Shown here one piece after another: positions 57,013 to 64,000 of a stretch of 64,000 bases of DNA (the first letter of the stretch is position 1; each line of letters starts with the position of its first letter). Source of the DNA: Catalinimonas niigatensis (lineage in GTDB: Bacteria; Bacteroidota; Bacteroidia; Cytophagales; Cyclobacteriaceae); the NCBI RefSeq assembly GCF_030506285.1, contig NZ_CP119422.1, positions 2,852,001 through 2,916,000 of the forward strand, read 5' to 3'. The position numbers were made by a program, and so were the translations under genes. The notes under the pieces were generated by a model. It was not told the DNA's origin, made no database searches, and was given only the letters and a program-made list of their open reading frames with translations.

Positions 57013-58113
57013 ATGACCAAGATTAAAGAAATAATTAACCATCTGGAAACCATAGCCCCCCGCTCATATCAGGAAAGTTATGACAATTCAGGCCTGATCA
57101 CCGGCAATAAAAAAGATGTGGTAACAGGTGCGATAATCAGTCTGGATTGTACGGAAGCAGTAGTAAAGGAGGCGATTGAAAAAGATTGTAACCTTATCAT
57201 ATCCCATCATCCTATTATTTTCAGAGGCCTCAAGAGCCTGACCGGAGGTAATTATATTGAAAGAACAGTAATTAAAGCTATCAAACATGATATTGCCATC
57301 TATGCCATCCATACCAATCTGGACAACATCAGCCAGGGTGTGAACCGGAAGATCTGCGAGAAGATAGGCTTACAGAAACCTCGGATATTGCTTCCCAAGG
57401 CACAGACACTGAATAAGCTGACGGTCTTTGTCCCTACTGAAAACAGTGATGCTTTGCTCAATGCATTGAGCGAAGCTGGCGCAGGACATATCGGAAATTA
57501 TACCAACTGTAGCTTTCAGGTAGAAGGCACCGGTACTTTTCAGCCCAACGAGCTGGCTAATCCTACAATAGGAGAGCGGGGCAAACTGGAAAAAGTAAAA
57601 GAACGACGCATAGAAGTAATTTTTCCTGCCTACCTGGCCAATCAAATACTGGCTGCTATGCATCAGGCTCATCCCTATGAAGAAGTAGCCTATTACCTCC
57701 ATGCACTGGAAAATAAAAACCAGGAGGTAGGCTCAGGCATGATAGGCTCATTGTCCGAAGCTATGCCAGCCGAAACATTTCTGGCTCATCTCAAGGAAAG
57801 TATGCAACTTCACTGTATCCGCCATACCCAGCCTCCGAAGGGCAAAATCCAGCGAGTAGCCGTATGCGGAGGCGCGGGTAGTTTTCTGCTGCCTCACGCA
57901 ATTCGTCAACAGGCAGATGTATTTGTTGCTGCTGATTTCAAATACCACGAATTTTTTGATGCCGAAGATCACCTTATGATTGCTGATATAGGTCACTATG
58001 AAAGCGAGGTGTACACAAAAGAGTTAATCATGGAATTATTGTCGCAGAAATTTGTTACTTTTGCAGTTCATTTGGCAAAGACCAACACAAACCCAGTTTT
58101 TTACTATAAGTAA
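57013..58113 (+). CDS. Nif3-like dinuclear-metal-center protein
   Basis: A 366-residue member of the NIF3/YqfO/DUF34 family, which form ring hexamers with a dinuclear metal site. SHHPIIFRG and HTNLDNISQGVN contribute His and Asp ligands, and the C-terminal part contains HYESE. An inserted PII-like domain at about residues 130-235 (KLTVFVPTENSDALLNALSE) marks the long form. Its biochemical role is debated. It overlaps no gene but its stop is 1 bp from the start of the coiled-coil gene, a conserved Nif3/zinc-ribbon pairing. Confidence 0.92.
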   Translation: MTKIKEIINHLETIAPRSYQESYDNSGLITGNKKDVVTGAIISLDCTEAVVKEAIEKDCNLIISHHPIIFRGLKSLTGGNYIERTVIKAIKHDIAIYAIHTNLDNISQGVNRKICEKIGLQKPRILLPKAQTLNKLTVFVPTENSDALLNALSEAGAGHIGNYTNCSFQVEGTGTFQPNELANPTIGERGKLEKVKERRIEVIFPAYLANQILAAMHQAHPYEEVAYYLHALENKNQEVGSGMIGSLSEAMPAETFLAHLKESMQLHCIRHTQPPKGKIQRVAVCGGAGSFLLPHAIRQQADVFVAADFKYHEFFDAEDHLMIADIGHYESEVYTKELIMELLSQKFVTFAVHLAKTNTNPVFYYK

Positions 58114-58114
58114 T

Positions 58115-58909
58115 ATGGAAACAGCACAAATAAAGACGGTAGCCGACAAGCTAGATATTCTTCTTACCCTGCAGAACATAGATTTGGAGCTTGACGATAT
58201 TAAAAAGATTCGCGGTGCCCTGCCGGAAGAGGTGAGTGATTTGGAAGATGAAATTACCGGCTATCAAACTCGTATGGATAAGTTTGAGAACGATGTTGAA
58301 AACATGGAGCAGGATATTGCTTCTAACCGCGCAGCCGTCAAAAAAGCTGAGGATCTCATCAGAAAGTACGGAGAGCAACAGATGAATGTGCGCAATAACC
58401 GTGAGTACGATGCCATTACCAAAGAGATAGAGCTGCAAAATCTGGAAATCCAGATCTCTGAAAAACGCATCAAAGAAGGTTATGCAAAAATTGAAGCAAA
58501 GAAAGGAGAGATAGATACTACCAAAGAACTGATCGACCACCGGACCAAAGACCTGGAAAGCAAGCGTCAGGAACTTGAAAAGATCATTGCTGACAGCCAG
58601 GAAGATGAGGAAAAACTTGTCAAAGAACGCGAAGAGGTAGTTCAGGAAATCATTGATATGGATGAAAAGCTATATCGTTACTACGAAAAACTCAGAACCA
58701 GCCTTTCCAACGGACTTGCCGTGGTAAAAGTAAAAAGAGGAGCGGCTGAGGGTTGTAATATTATTATTCCTCCTCAACGCCTGGTTGAGATCAAAGAGAA
58801 AAAACGCATCATCTTTGATGAATATTCCGGACGCATACTGGCGGATGTAGAAGACGAAGAAGTAGAAGAAGAACCCAAAGGAAGAAGGGCAAGCAGCAGA
58901 AGAAAGTAA
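58115..58909 (+). CDS. Coiled-coil protein with a degenerate zf-RING_7/C4-type zinc ribbon
   Basis: About 264 residues from the ATG at 58115, 1 bp after the Nif3 stop; an ATG inside the Nif3 gene at 58052 is less likely. Residues 15-190 are a long antiparallel coiled coil with the NVRNNREYDAITKEIE hairpin. The C-terminal ribbon, which in relatives carries four Cys, here reads AAEGCNIIIPPQRLVEIKEK and then IFDEYSGRIL: only one of the four positions is still Cys. So the zinc site appears lost while the IPPQ and GRIL framework remains. Relatives bind nucleic acid; the role here is unknown. Confidence 0.85.
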   Translation: METAQIKTVADKLDILLTLQNIDLELDDIKKIRGALPEEVSDLEDEITGYQTRMDKFENDVENMEQDIASNRAAVKKAEDLIRKYGEQQMNVRNNREYDAITKEIELQNLEIQISEKRIKEGYAKIEAKKGEIDTTKELIDHRTKDLESKRQELEKIIADSQEDEEKLVKEREEVVQEIIDMDEKLYRYYEKLRTSLSNGLAVVKVKRGAAEGCNIIIPPQRLVEIKEKKRIIFDEYSGRILADVEDEEVEEEPKGRRASSRRK

Positions 58910-58943
58910 TCCCTGGATTTTATTTTTCTTTGTAACCTTATTT

Positions 58944-58973
58944 AAGTAGCAATTTCCATTGCTACTTTTTTTT
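58944..58973 (+). terminator. Terminator of the Nif3/coiled-coil operon
   Basis: A perfect 9-bp stem, AAGTAGCAA with TTGCTACTT, a 6-nt loop and a run of eight Ts. It isolates the following sigma factor operon. Confidence 0.9.
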
Positions 58974-58991
58974 GTCCGTTAGTGAACATTC

Positions 58992-59020
58992 TTGCACGAT
59001 TACGTACAATCGTTGCAACG
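58992..59020 (+). promoter_or_regulatory. Dyad upstream of the ECF sigma gene
   Basis: TTGCACGATT and AATCGTTGCAA form an inverted repeat with one bulged base around ACGTAC (58992-59018), and CGTTGCAACG at 59011-59020 is a perfect 10-bp palindrome. This pattern before an ECF sigma gene could be an operator or autoregulatory promoter region. TTGCAACG lies about 100 bp upstream of the ATG. Confidence 0.5.
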
Positions 59021-59068
59021 AAGAACTTCATTTTTGCGTCTGTAAACTAACTTAATTTCATGGCACAT

Positions 59069-59107
59069 ATATTGGTAAGATGGGTTTGTCTTACTATATA
59101 CCAATAT
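59069..59107 (+). promoter_or_regulatory. Leader hairpin before the ECF sigma gene
   Basis: ATATTGGTA at 59069-59077 and TACCAATAT at 59099-59107 are perfect 9-bp complements; inside them GTAAGA (59075-59080) pairs with TCTTAC (59089-59094) around TGGGTTTG. The two pairings share GTA, so they could be alternative. The hairpin sits 18 bp before the sigma ATG and could control its translation. Confidence 0.5.
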
Positions 59108-59124
59108 TCTGACCGGCAAATACA

Positions 59125-59799
59125 ATGTTACTCCATCAGCCAACCATTGCCTTAAAGTTCTTATCTCTTTACCGAGTTTTTACTGGCTCCTATCTTGCTT
59201 CCTCCTATAGTAAGTTTAAGCCTAAAGCTTACTATGCCACCACCGAAGAGCAAGACAGCACTTTTTTGCTCAGGCTCAAAGAGCAGGACGAGGAGAAATT
59301 TATGGAGCATCTTTTTCGTACCTATTATGCGCCTCTATGCAAAACTGTATACAACATCACACACGACGCAGATAGTGCCGAAGATATAGTGCAGGATGTT
59401 TTTATGAAAGTGTGGCGGCGCAAAGACCAGATTGACCTGAGCCAGTCTATCAAATCTTATCTTTTTCGCTCCTCCATCAATACTGCACTCAATTACCTGG
59501 AGAAAAACCGGAAAAATATTTCTATGGAAGAAGTTACGCCTGACCCTGTTCAGTACAGCAGTAATGCTACTGAAGAGAGCCTAAGGTATCAGGAAGTAAG
59601 CCAGCGTATTGACCTGGCAGTACAATCTCTTCCTCCCAAATGCCGCACTGTGTTTGCCTTAAGCCGCTTTGAAGAACTAAGCTATGCTGAAATAGCAGGG
59701 CAGCTAAGCATCTCTGTCAAAGCTGTAGAAAAACATATGGGAAAGGCGCTCAAGCTCATGCGGGAGCATTTACAAAGTTTTATTAACCATTCAGCTTAA
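59125..59799 (+). CDS. ECF-type RNA polymerase sigma factor
   Basis: A 224-residue sigma factor. Region 2 is visible as EEKFMEHLFRTYYAPLC and DSAEDIVQDVFMKVWRRK, and region 4 as LPPKCRTVFALSRFEELSYA with SISVKAVEKHMGKALKLM. It belongs to the Bacteroidota sigma-70 ECF group regulated by FecR-like anti-sigmas. The first 45 residues have no family similarity and the ATG at 59125 is the only ATG start; a TTG at 59266 could instead begin just before region 2. Located directly upstream of the FecR gene in one operon, so it is activated through it. Confidence 0.9.
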   Translation: MLLHQPTIALKFLSLYRVFTGSYLASSYSKFKPKAYYATTEEQDSTFLLRLKEQDEEKFMEHLFRTYYAPLCKTVYNITHDADSAEDIVQDVFMKVWRRKDQIDLSQSIKSYLFRSSINTALNYLEKNRKNISMEEVTPDPVQYSSNATEESLRYQEVSQRIDLAVQSLPPKCRTVFALSRFEELSYAEIAGQLSISVKAVEKHMGKALKLMREHLQSFINHSA

Positions 59800-59863
59800 T
59801 TTTTTTCTAATCAAGGTAGGGTAAAGTAGTTCTCACCTGTATTAATGATAGTTGGAAAGATTT

Positions 59864-60895
59864 ATGGGACAAGCTCAAGAAGATATCTGGTTACTTGTGG
59901 CTAAACACCTCAGCGATGACCTTTCTGAAAAGGAAGAAGAAAAACTTCAGTCCTGGAAAGAACATCATCCTGACAACCAGGCTACTTTCGATCAGATGCT
60001 ACGCATGTGGGAACAAACACCGCGCCCTGCTGAAAACTATCAACCGGAGATAGACAAAGGCTGGCAACGTTTCAAATTCCGCATGGACAGCGAAGCAACG
60101 CACTATGAGCAGGCAGCAGTAAAAAAGAAACCTGCTGCACGCATCGTGAGCTTCAGCTATCAGCAACTGGCGGCCGTCGCGGCTTCTATCGTACTTCTAT
60201 TGTCTGTAGGCATCTGGTGGTGGAATATGTCAGGTGAACCTTATATGATCTCACAAAATACCGCAGAAGGTGAACGCAAAATGGTATGGCTGCCTGATAG
60301 TAGCCAGGTATGGCTGAATGAAAGCAGCCAGTTGAGCTATGCAGAAAGTTTCAATGTAGATCATCGGGTAGTGCACCTGAGCGGCGAGGCTTTCTTTGAG
60401 GTCAAAGAGGCAGAAGGGAGAAGGTTTACCATTTTCAGCGAAGGCTCTAAAACTGAAGTGATTGGTACTTCCTTCAACCTGCAGGCTTATCCGGATACTC
60501 CTGTCAAGGTGCAGGTAGTAAGCGGAAAAGTAGCATTTTCACCGGCTGATGATGACAATGCCGTGTTCCTGGAGCCTGGTTATGAGGCAGTATTGTACCA
60601 AGAAAAACAAATAGTGCAGGAGAAAGCGTTAATAGAAGACCCAAATTTCCGGGCCTGGCAAAATCAGCACATACAGTTTCAGAATACCAGCCTCACAGAA
60701 GTAATTGACATACTAGAAGACATTTACCATACGGATATAGAATTTATCAATCCCGATCTGGCCAACTGCCGTTATACAGCAACTTTTGATGGAGCCAATT
60801 TGCAGGAAGTTCTGCACATTCTCTCTGTCACCGGAGATCTTTCTTTTGAGCAGCAAGGCACAAAATACCTGCTCTCCGGACAAGGTTGCCAATAA
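59864..60895 (+). CDS. FecR-family anti-sigma factor
   Basis: From the ATG at 59864 (a TTG lies four codons earlier) it is 343 residues. A cytoplasmic N-terminal part with a helical anti-sigma region, one transmembrane segment near 103-120 (LAAVAASIVLLLSVGIWWW), then the periplasmic FecR domain (AEGERKMVWLPDSSQVWLNE, LSGEAFFEVKEAEGRRFTIF, VIGTSFNLQAY) and a C-terminal DUF4974-like segment with FQNTSLTEVIDILEDIY. It holds the upstream sigma factor at the membrane until a signal is passed from the outer membrane. The next gene supplies the signalling STN domain. Confidence 0.92.
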   Translation: MGQAQEDIWLLVAKHLSDDLSEKEEEKLQSWKEHHPDNQATFDQMLRMWEQTPRPAENYQPEIDKGWQRFKFRMDSEATHYEQAAVKKKPAARIVSFSYQQLAAVAASIVLLLSVGIWWWNMSGEPYMISQNTAEGERKMVWLPDSSQVWLNESSQLSYAESFNVDHRVVHLSGEAFFEVKEAEGRRFTIFSEGSKTEVIGTSFNLQAYPDTPVKVQVVSGKVAFSPADDDNAVFLEPGYEAVLYQEKQIVQEKALIEDPNFRAWQNQHIQFQNTSLTEVIDILEDIYHTDIEFINPDLANCRYTATFDGANLQEVLHILSVTGDLSFEQQGTKYLLSGQGCQ

Positions 60896-60922
60896 GTAAG
60901 TACTATTTAATTTACAAAGACT

Positions 60923-62770
60923 ATGAAATTGGCTACGATCATTCATATGGCCTGGCTTTGCCTGGCGCTTCATACCCCTACACAGGACAATCTCCTCCAC
61001 CAAAAGGTAAACCTGAGTTATCAGGAAGCCAGCATCGTGGAGGTATTGCAGCATATCCAGCAAGAATATGATATTCGCTTCTCTTATCTGAATAACGAGA
61101 TACCTGAAGATGTAAAGGTAAATATCAATATGCAGGACCAGCCGCTTTATTTGGCGCTGGATAAAATTCTGGAAGAAACGACACTTTCTTATCAAGTTGT
61201 AAGTGGTCAGGTAATTTTGAAGAAAGATGTACAAAAAGCAAAAAAGGAAAGTAAACCAAAACCAGCACTTGGAGAAGGCAAGCCTGACAGAGAAAGAAGT
61301 TCATCTGCAATCAAGCCTGAGCCAGCAAAAAAAGTTAAATCCGATACACTTGCCCAACAGGCTACAGATGAAACAGCTACAGTATCTATCAGTAAAAGCC
61401 AGCAATCGGTGAGTAGGCTTCCTTCAGAAAAAGTAAAAATTAACGTTGAAGAAAAGGATGAGCTTACTGAAAAAATAATGCCCGCTCCGGCTGCTGAGGA
61501 AAATAAAAGACCTGTCATTCCGACTAATAAAAAAGAAGAGAAGACCAAACTGGGAGAAAAATTTAAGCACGTAGGTTTGGGGCTCAGAAAACTATTCCAG
61601 CGTATGCCGGGAGAAGATAAGGATGATTATGAAAGAAGAAGCTTTCATTTAGGAATTATCTATCCTCTGAGTACCAATGGTACAGACGCAGGTAAATACG
61701 TGAATGAGTTTTCTCTGCATTGGCTGGTAGGCTATGCTGCCGGATTGGATGGCGTAGAGTTTTCGGGTTTCGGCAACATTGAAAATGACTTTGTAAAAGG
61801 TGTTCAGTTTGCCGGCTTTTTTAACGTCGTAAAAAACAATGTAAACGGAGGACAGTTCGCTGGCTTTCTGAATGTCAATGGCGGAAACTTGGAGGGTGCA
61901 CAATTTGCAGGCTTTATCAATACAGCAGTGGGCGAGGTAGATGGGGTACAGGGAGCAGGTTTTATAAATATGGCAACTGGTTACACCAATGGGGCACAGT
62001 TTGCGGGGTTTATGAATGTAATTACCGATGACGCAGAAGGTATTCAGGGTGCGGGCTTTGCCAACTTTGCTTCAGGAAACATAGCAGGTGCGCAGCTTGC
62101 TGGTTTTATCAACTACAGCCATGATGTAAATGTGCAATTGTCAGGTTTTATGAATGTAGCCTCTGGCGATGTCAAGGGATTACAGGGTGCTGGTTTTATC
62201 AACATCGCCCGGAATGTAAGGGGCGCCCAGTTAGGTGTTTTTAACGTAGCAGATAGCGTTGATGGCGTACCCGTTGGTTTCTTAAGCATAGTCCGCAAAA
62301 ACGGCTATCGTAAGCTGGAAGTATGGGGAGGGGAAACTTTACATACCAATGTTGGCTTTAAAATAGGAGTAGAAAAATTCTATAACATCTTTGCTTTCGG
62401 CTCACAGTTTGCTGCTGAAAACTTCAGATGGGGCTTCGGATATGGAGCAGGTACACAGATCGGACTTACTTCACGAGACTACCTTAATATTGACCTGATG
62501 AGTTTTCAGATTCAGGAAGATGGAGATCGGATATTTGAGGAGACAGAACTCAACCTGCTCAATACATTGAGGATCGCTTATACCCATCAGTTCTCAGAGC
62601 ACTTTAGCCTTTTTGTAGCACCTACTTTCAACGTTATGGTATCTCAAAGGCAGAATGGAGTAGACGGCAACATTGGGACTGACATTGCTCCCTGGACTGT
62701 TTTTGATAAAACTTATACAGATACGAATGTACAAATGTGGCCTGGCTTCCATCTAGGCCTAAGATTTTAG
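60923..62770 (+). CDS. STN-domain protein fused to a LA_2272-like surface repeat domain
   Basis: A 615-residue exported protein. Signal peptide (MKLATIIHMAWLCLAL), then an STN (secretin/TonB short N-terminal) domain at about 28-97 (SYQEASIVEVLQHIQQEYDI ... GQVILKK), as in transducers that talk to FecR proteins. A 130-residue Lys/Glu/Ser-rich linker follows. Then about 9 GGxFAGFxN-type repeats at residues 280-455 (GVQFAGFFNVV, GGQFAGFLNVN, GAQFAGFINTA ...), matching the LA_2272-family surface repeat, and a C-terminal beta-strand-rich end (HLGLRF). In standard systems this place is held by a TonB-dependent receptor; none is here. The signal, if any, would be sensed by the repeat domain. Confidence 0.85.
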   Translation: MKLATIIHMAWLCLALHTPTQDNLLHQKVNLSYQEASIVEVLQHIQQEYDIRFSYLNNEIPEDVKVNINMQDQPLYLALDKILEETTLSYQVVSGQVILKKDVQKAKKESKPKPALGEGKPDRERSSSAIKPEPAKKVKSDTLAQQATDETATVSISKSQQSVSRLPSEKVKINVEEKDELTEKIMPAPAAEENKRPVIPTNKKEEKTKLGEKFKHVGLGLRKLFQRMPGEDKDDYERRSFHLGIIYPLSTNGTDAGKYVNEFSLHWLVGYAAGLDGVEFSGFGNIENDFVKGVQFAGFFNVVKNNVNGGQFAGFLNVNGGNLEGAQFAGFINTAVGEVDGVQGAGFINMATGYTNGAQFAGFMNVITDDAEGIQGAGFANFASGNIAGAQLAGFINYSHDVNVQLSGFMNVASGDVKGLQGAGFINIARNVRGAQLGVFNVADSVDGVPVGFLSIVRKNGYRKLEVWGGETLHTNVGFKIGVEKFYNIFAFGSQFAAENFRWGFGYGAGTQIGLTSRDYLNIDLMSFQIQEDGDRIFEETELNLLNTLRIAYTHQFSEHFSLFVAPTFNVMVSQRQNGVDGNIGTDIAPWTVFDKTYTDTNVQMWPGFHLGLRF

Positions 62771-62804
62771 ATTATATCGCTAACCCAATTTAACCTTTTT
62801 AGTC

Positions 62805-62948
62805 ATGAAGAGATTCACTACTGTTCGTAATTATTTAATGATAGTCAACATGAGCTATGCCCGGGGATGGGAAGAATCCATACGCACATTTGACGAAGTT
62901 GAGAAAAATGTAAGAAAGAGGAAGAGGGCAGCTGTGCAGATGAATTAG
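62805..62948 (+). CDS. Small basic hypothetical protein
   Basis: A 47-codon frame starting at the ATG at 62805 and ending just before the strong terminator at 62971. It begins MKRFTTVRNYLMIVNMSYAR and ends in a basic KRKRAAVQMN tail. Its position between the STN gene and the terminator, and its own ATG, support a real small gene of the sigma operon, but I know of no family and the sequence gives no function. Confidence 0.4.
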   Translation: MKRFTTVRNYLMIVNMSYARGWEESIRTFDEVEKNVRKRKRAAVQMN

Positions 62949-62970
62949 CTGCTGTCCACGTTCAGATATT

Positions 62971-63004
62971 AAGTCAGAAGTTCTACTAAGCTTCTGACTT
63001 TTTT
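62971..63004 (+). terminator. Terminator of the sigma/FecR/STN operon
   Basis: A perfect 10-bp stem, AAGTCAGAAG with CTTCTGACTT, around a 10-nt loop, then TTTTTT. It closes the operon before the SDR gene. Confidence 0.9.
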
Positions 63005-63058
63005 ATTTGTTCCCCTGCCTTTTCCAAAACCTCTCTTTACCTGCACAGTTACTGATGT

Positions 63059-63829
63059 ATGAACTCTTTTGCCAACAAAGTAGCGATTATTACCGGAGCA
63101 GGCCAGGGTATTGGAAAAGCCATTGCTCAAGCATTCTCTCACCATGAAGTGCATGTAATCATTGCAGACAATGATGAGGAATCAGGAAAAGAAACACAGC
63201 AATGGATTGAAGAAAAGGGAGGAACAGCCACTTTTATTCCTTGTGATGTAGCTCAGGAAGCATCTATCAAATCCCTGATTCATCAGGTAATGGATGACAA
63301 TGGAAGAATAGATTTCCTGATCAATAATGCAGGAGTTTCCCGTTTCAAACCCATCCGTGAATTGAGTGTAAAAGAATTTGATGAAGTGTTGACTATTAAC
63401 CTGCGTAGCGCTTTTATCTTTGCCAAGTATGCAGAACCTCTCCTCAGAAAATCCGGCAAAGGTGCAATTGTAAATATTGCCTCTACCCGTGCACTCATGT
63501 CCGAACCTGACTCTGAAGCCTATGCTGCCAGCAAAGGAGGTATCCTGGCATTGACGCATGCTCTTGCCAATAGCCTGGCTCCTGATATCAGGGTCAATGC
63601 GATTAGCCCTGGCTGGATAGAAGTCAGAGATTGGAAAAAAACTTCTGCCCGACAGGAAGTGCAACATCGTGAGATTGATAAAAAGCAACATCTGGTAGGC
63701 CGGGTAGGCACGCCTGAAGATATTGGAAGAGCAGCCGTTTTTCTCTGTTCCGGTGAATTAACTTTCATGACCGGACAAAATATGGTGATTGATGGAGGAA
63801 TGACCGTGAAAATGATGTATGAAGAGTAA
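63059..63829 (+). CDS. Short-chain dehydrogenase/reductase
   Basis: A 256-residue classical SDR oxidoreductase. It has the NAD(P)-binding GAGQGIGKA motif near the start, the central NNAG motif, the catalytic Tyr-Lys pair in SEAYAASKGG, preceded by IVNIAS with the active-site serine, and SPGWIEV in the substrate-loop region. Substrate cannot be predicted. Cytosolic. It starts 55 bp after the sigma-operon terminator, so it is probably a separate unit. Confidence 0.93.
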   Translation: MNSFANKVAIITGAGQGIGKAIAQAFSHHEVHVIIADNDEESGKETQQWIEEKGGTATFIPCDVAQEASIKSLIHQVMDDNGRIDFLINNAGVSRFKPIRELSVKEFDEVLTINLRSAFIFAKYAEPLLRKSGKGAIVNIASTRALMSEPDSEAYAASKGGILALTHALANSLAPDIRVNAISPGWIEVRDWKKTSARQEVQHREIDKKQHLVGRVGTPEDIGRAAVFLCSGELTFMTGQNMVIDGGMTVKMMYEE

Positions 63830-63889
63830 CTTTTATACGATTTGCCTGTTTTGCTTAAAGTCTTAATCAATTTTTTAAACTCAAATTTT

Positions 63890-64000
63890 ATGACAAATTA
63901 TATAGTTATTTCCCATTTTGACGATGTTCAGGATCAGGAATCATTTGAAAAAAAAATGAAAGATAACTTTCCTCGTTATCATGAAGAACAAAATGATGAA
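63890..64000 (+). CDS. Partial hypothetical protein at the window edge
   Basis: An ATG at 63890 begins 37 codons that run off the end of the window (MTNYIVISHFDDVQDQESFE...). The gene is incomplete, and the visible part shows only a charged helical segment with no recognisable domain. Confidence 0.5.
   Translation, partial: MTNYIVISHFDDVQDQESFEKKMKDNFPRYHEEQNDE

Overview
This 64 kb window looks like chromosome of a Bacteroidota bacterium, most likely order Cytophagales. The evidence is the gene families: NqrF, a Porin_10-type porin, DUF1573, DUF2279, a DUF2027-Smr protein, YwqK-like repeat proteins, a Bacteroidota-type GyrB, and an ECF sigma/FecR/STN trio. Other support is AT-rich spacers, no obvious Shine-Dalgarno sequences, many Gram-negative lipoprotein or Sec signal peptides, and a TTG...TAnnTTTG-like promoter before purC. 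The species cannot be named from sequence alone. No tRNA, rRNA, CRISPR array, intact insertion sequence or prophage was seen, so this is mostly core genome with a few accessory or decaying patches.

Layout. 0-10 kb: an exported RidA lipoprotein, a cytochrome b5-like protein behind an arginase-fold protein with altered metal ligands, a lone nqrF, an exported M24 peptidase, a 41-bp tandem repeat array, Sua5/TsaC, a DnaJ membrane protein, a TPR lipoprotein, a TerB-like protein and icd. 10-20 kb: photolyase, a DUF2279 protein, DUF2027-Smr, a YwqK-like repeat protein, purC, then a tight STAS-rnz-yhhQ operon and a NarL-type regulator. 20-31 kb: divergent TrmH/BamA-like genes with almost no spacer, a secreted protein with four tandem domains, hemF, TPR and DnaJ-TPR proteins, dprA, a MerR regulator and rmuC. 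31-45 kb: phosphohexomutase, a second NarL-type regulator, an M1 peptidase, trpS, a DUF1573 protein, a YceI lipoprotein, a sialate O-acetylesterase-like lipoprotein, a decayed alpha/beta hydrolase gene, and metF. 45-64 kb: convergent ppx and ppk, a structured RNA after gyrB, a CoA-binding protein, a YwqK-like protein with a beta-rich C-terminus, miaE, porin-lpxK, Nif3 with a coiled-coil protein whose zinc ribbon has lost its cysteines, then the ECF sigma-FecR-STN operon, an SDR oxidoreductase and a gene cut by the window edge.

How the genes work together. Polyphosphate is made and degraded by the ppk/ppx pair. DprA and RmuC are DNA-processing functions lying close together. MiaE, TrmH, Sua5, RNase Z and the queuosine-precursor transporter all concern tRNA or rRNA processing or modification. 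LpxK, the porin, the BamA-like protein and the many lipoproteins belong to the envelope. The most unusual unit is at 59-63 kb: an ECF sigma factor and its FecR anti-sigma are followed not by a TonB-dependent receptor but by an STN domain fused to a repeat-rich predicted surface domain, with two strong dyads upstream of the sigma gene. The 41-bp array, the RNA after gyrB and the hydrolase pseudogene are the main non-coding signals.
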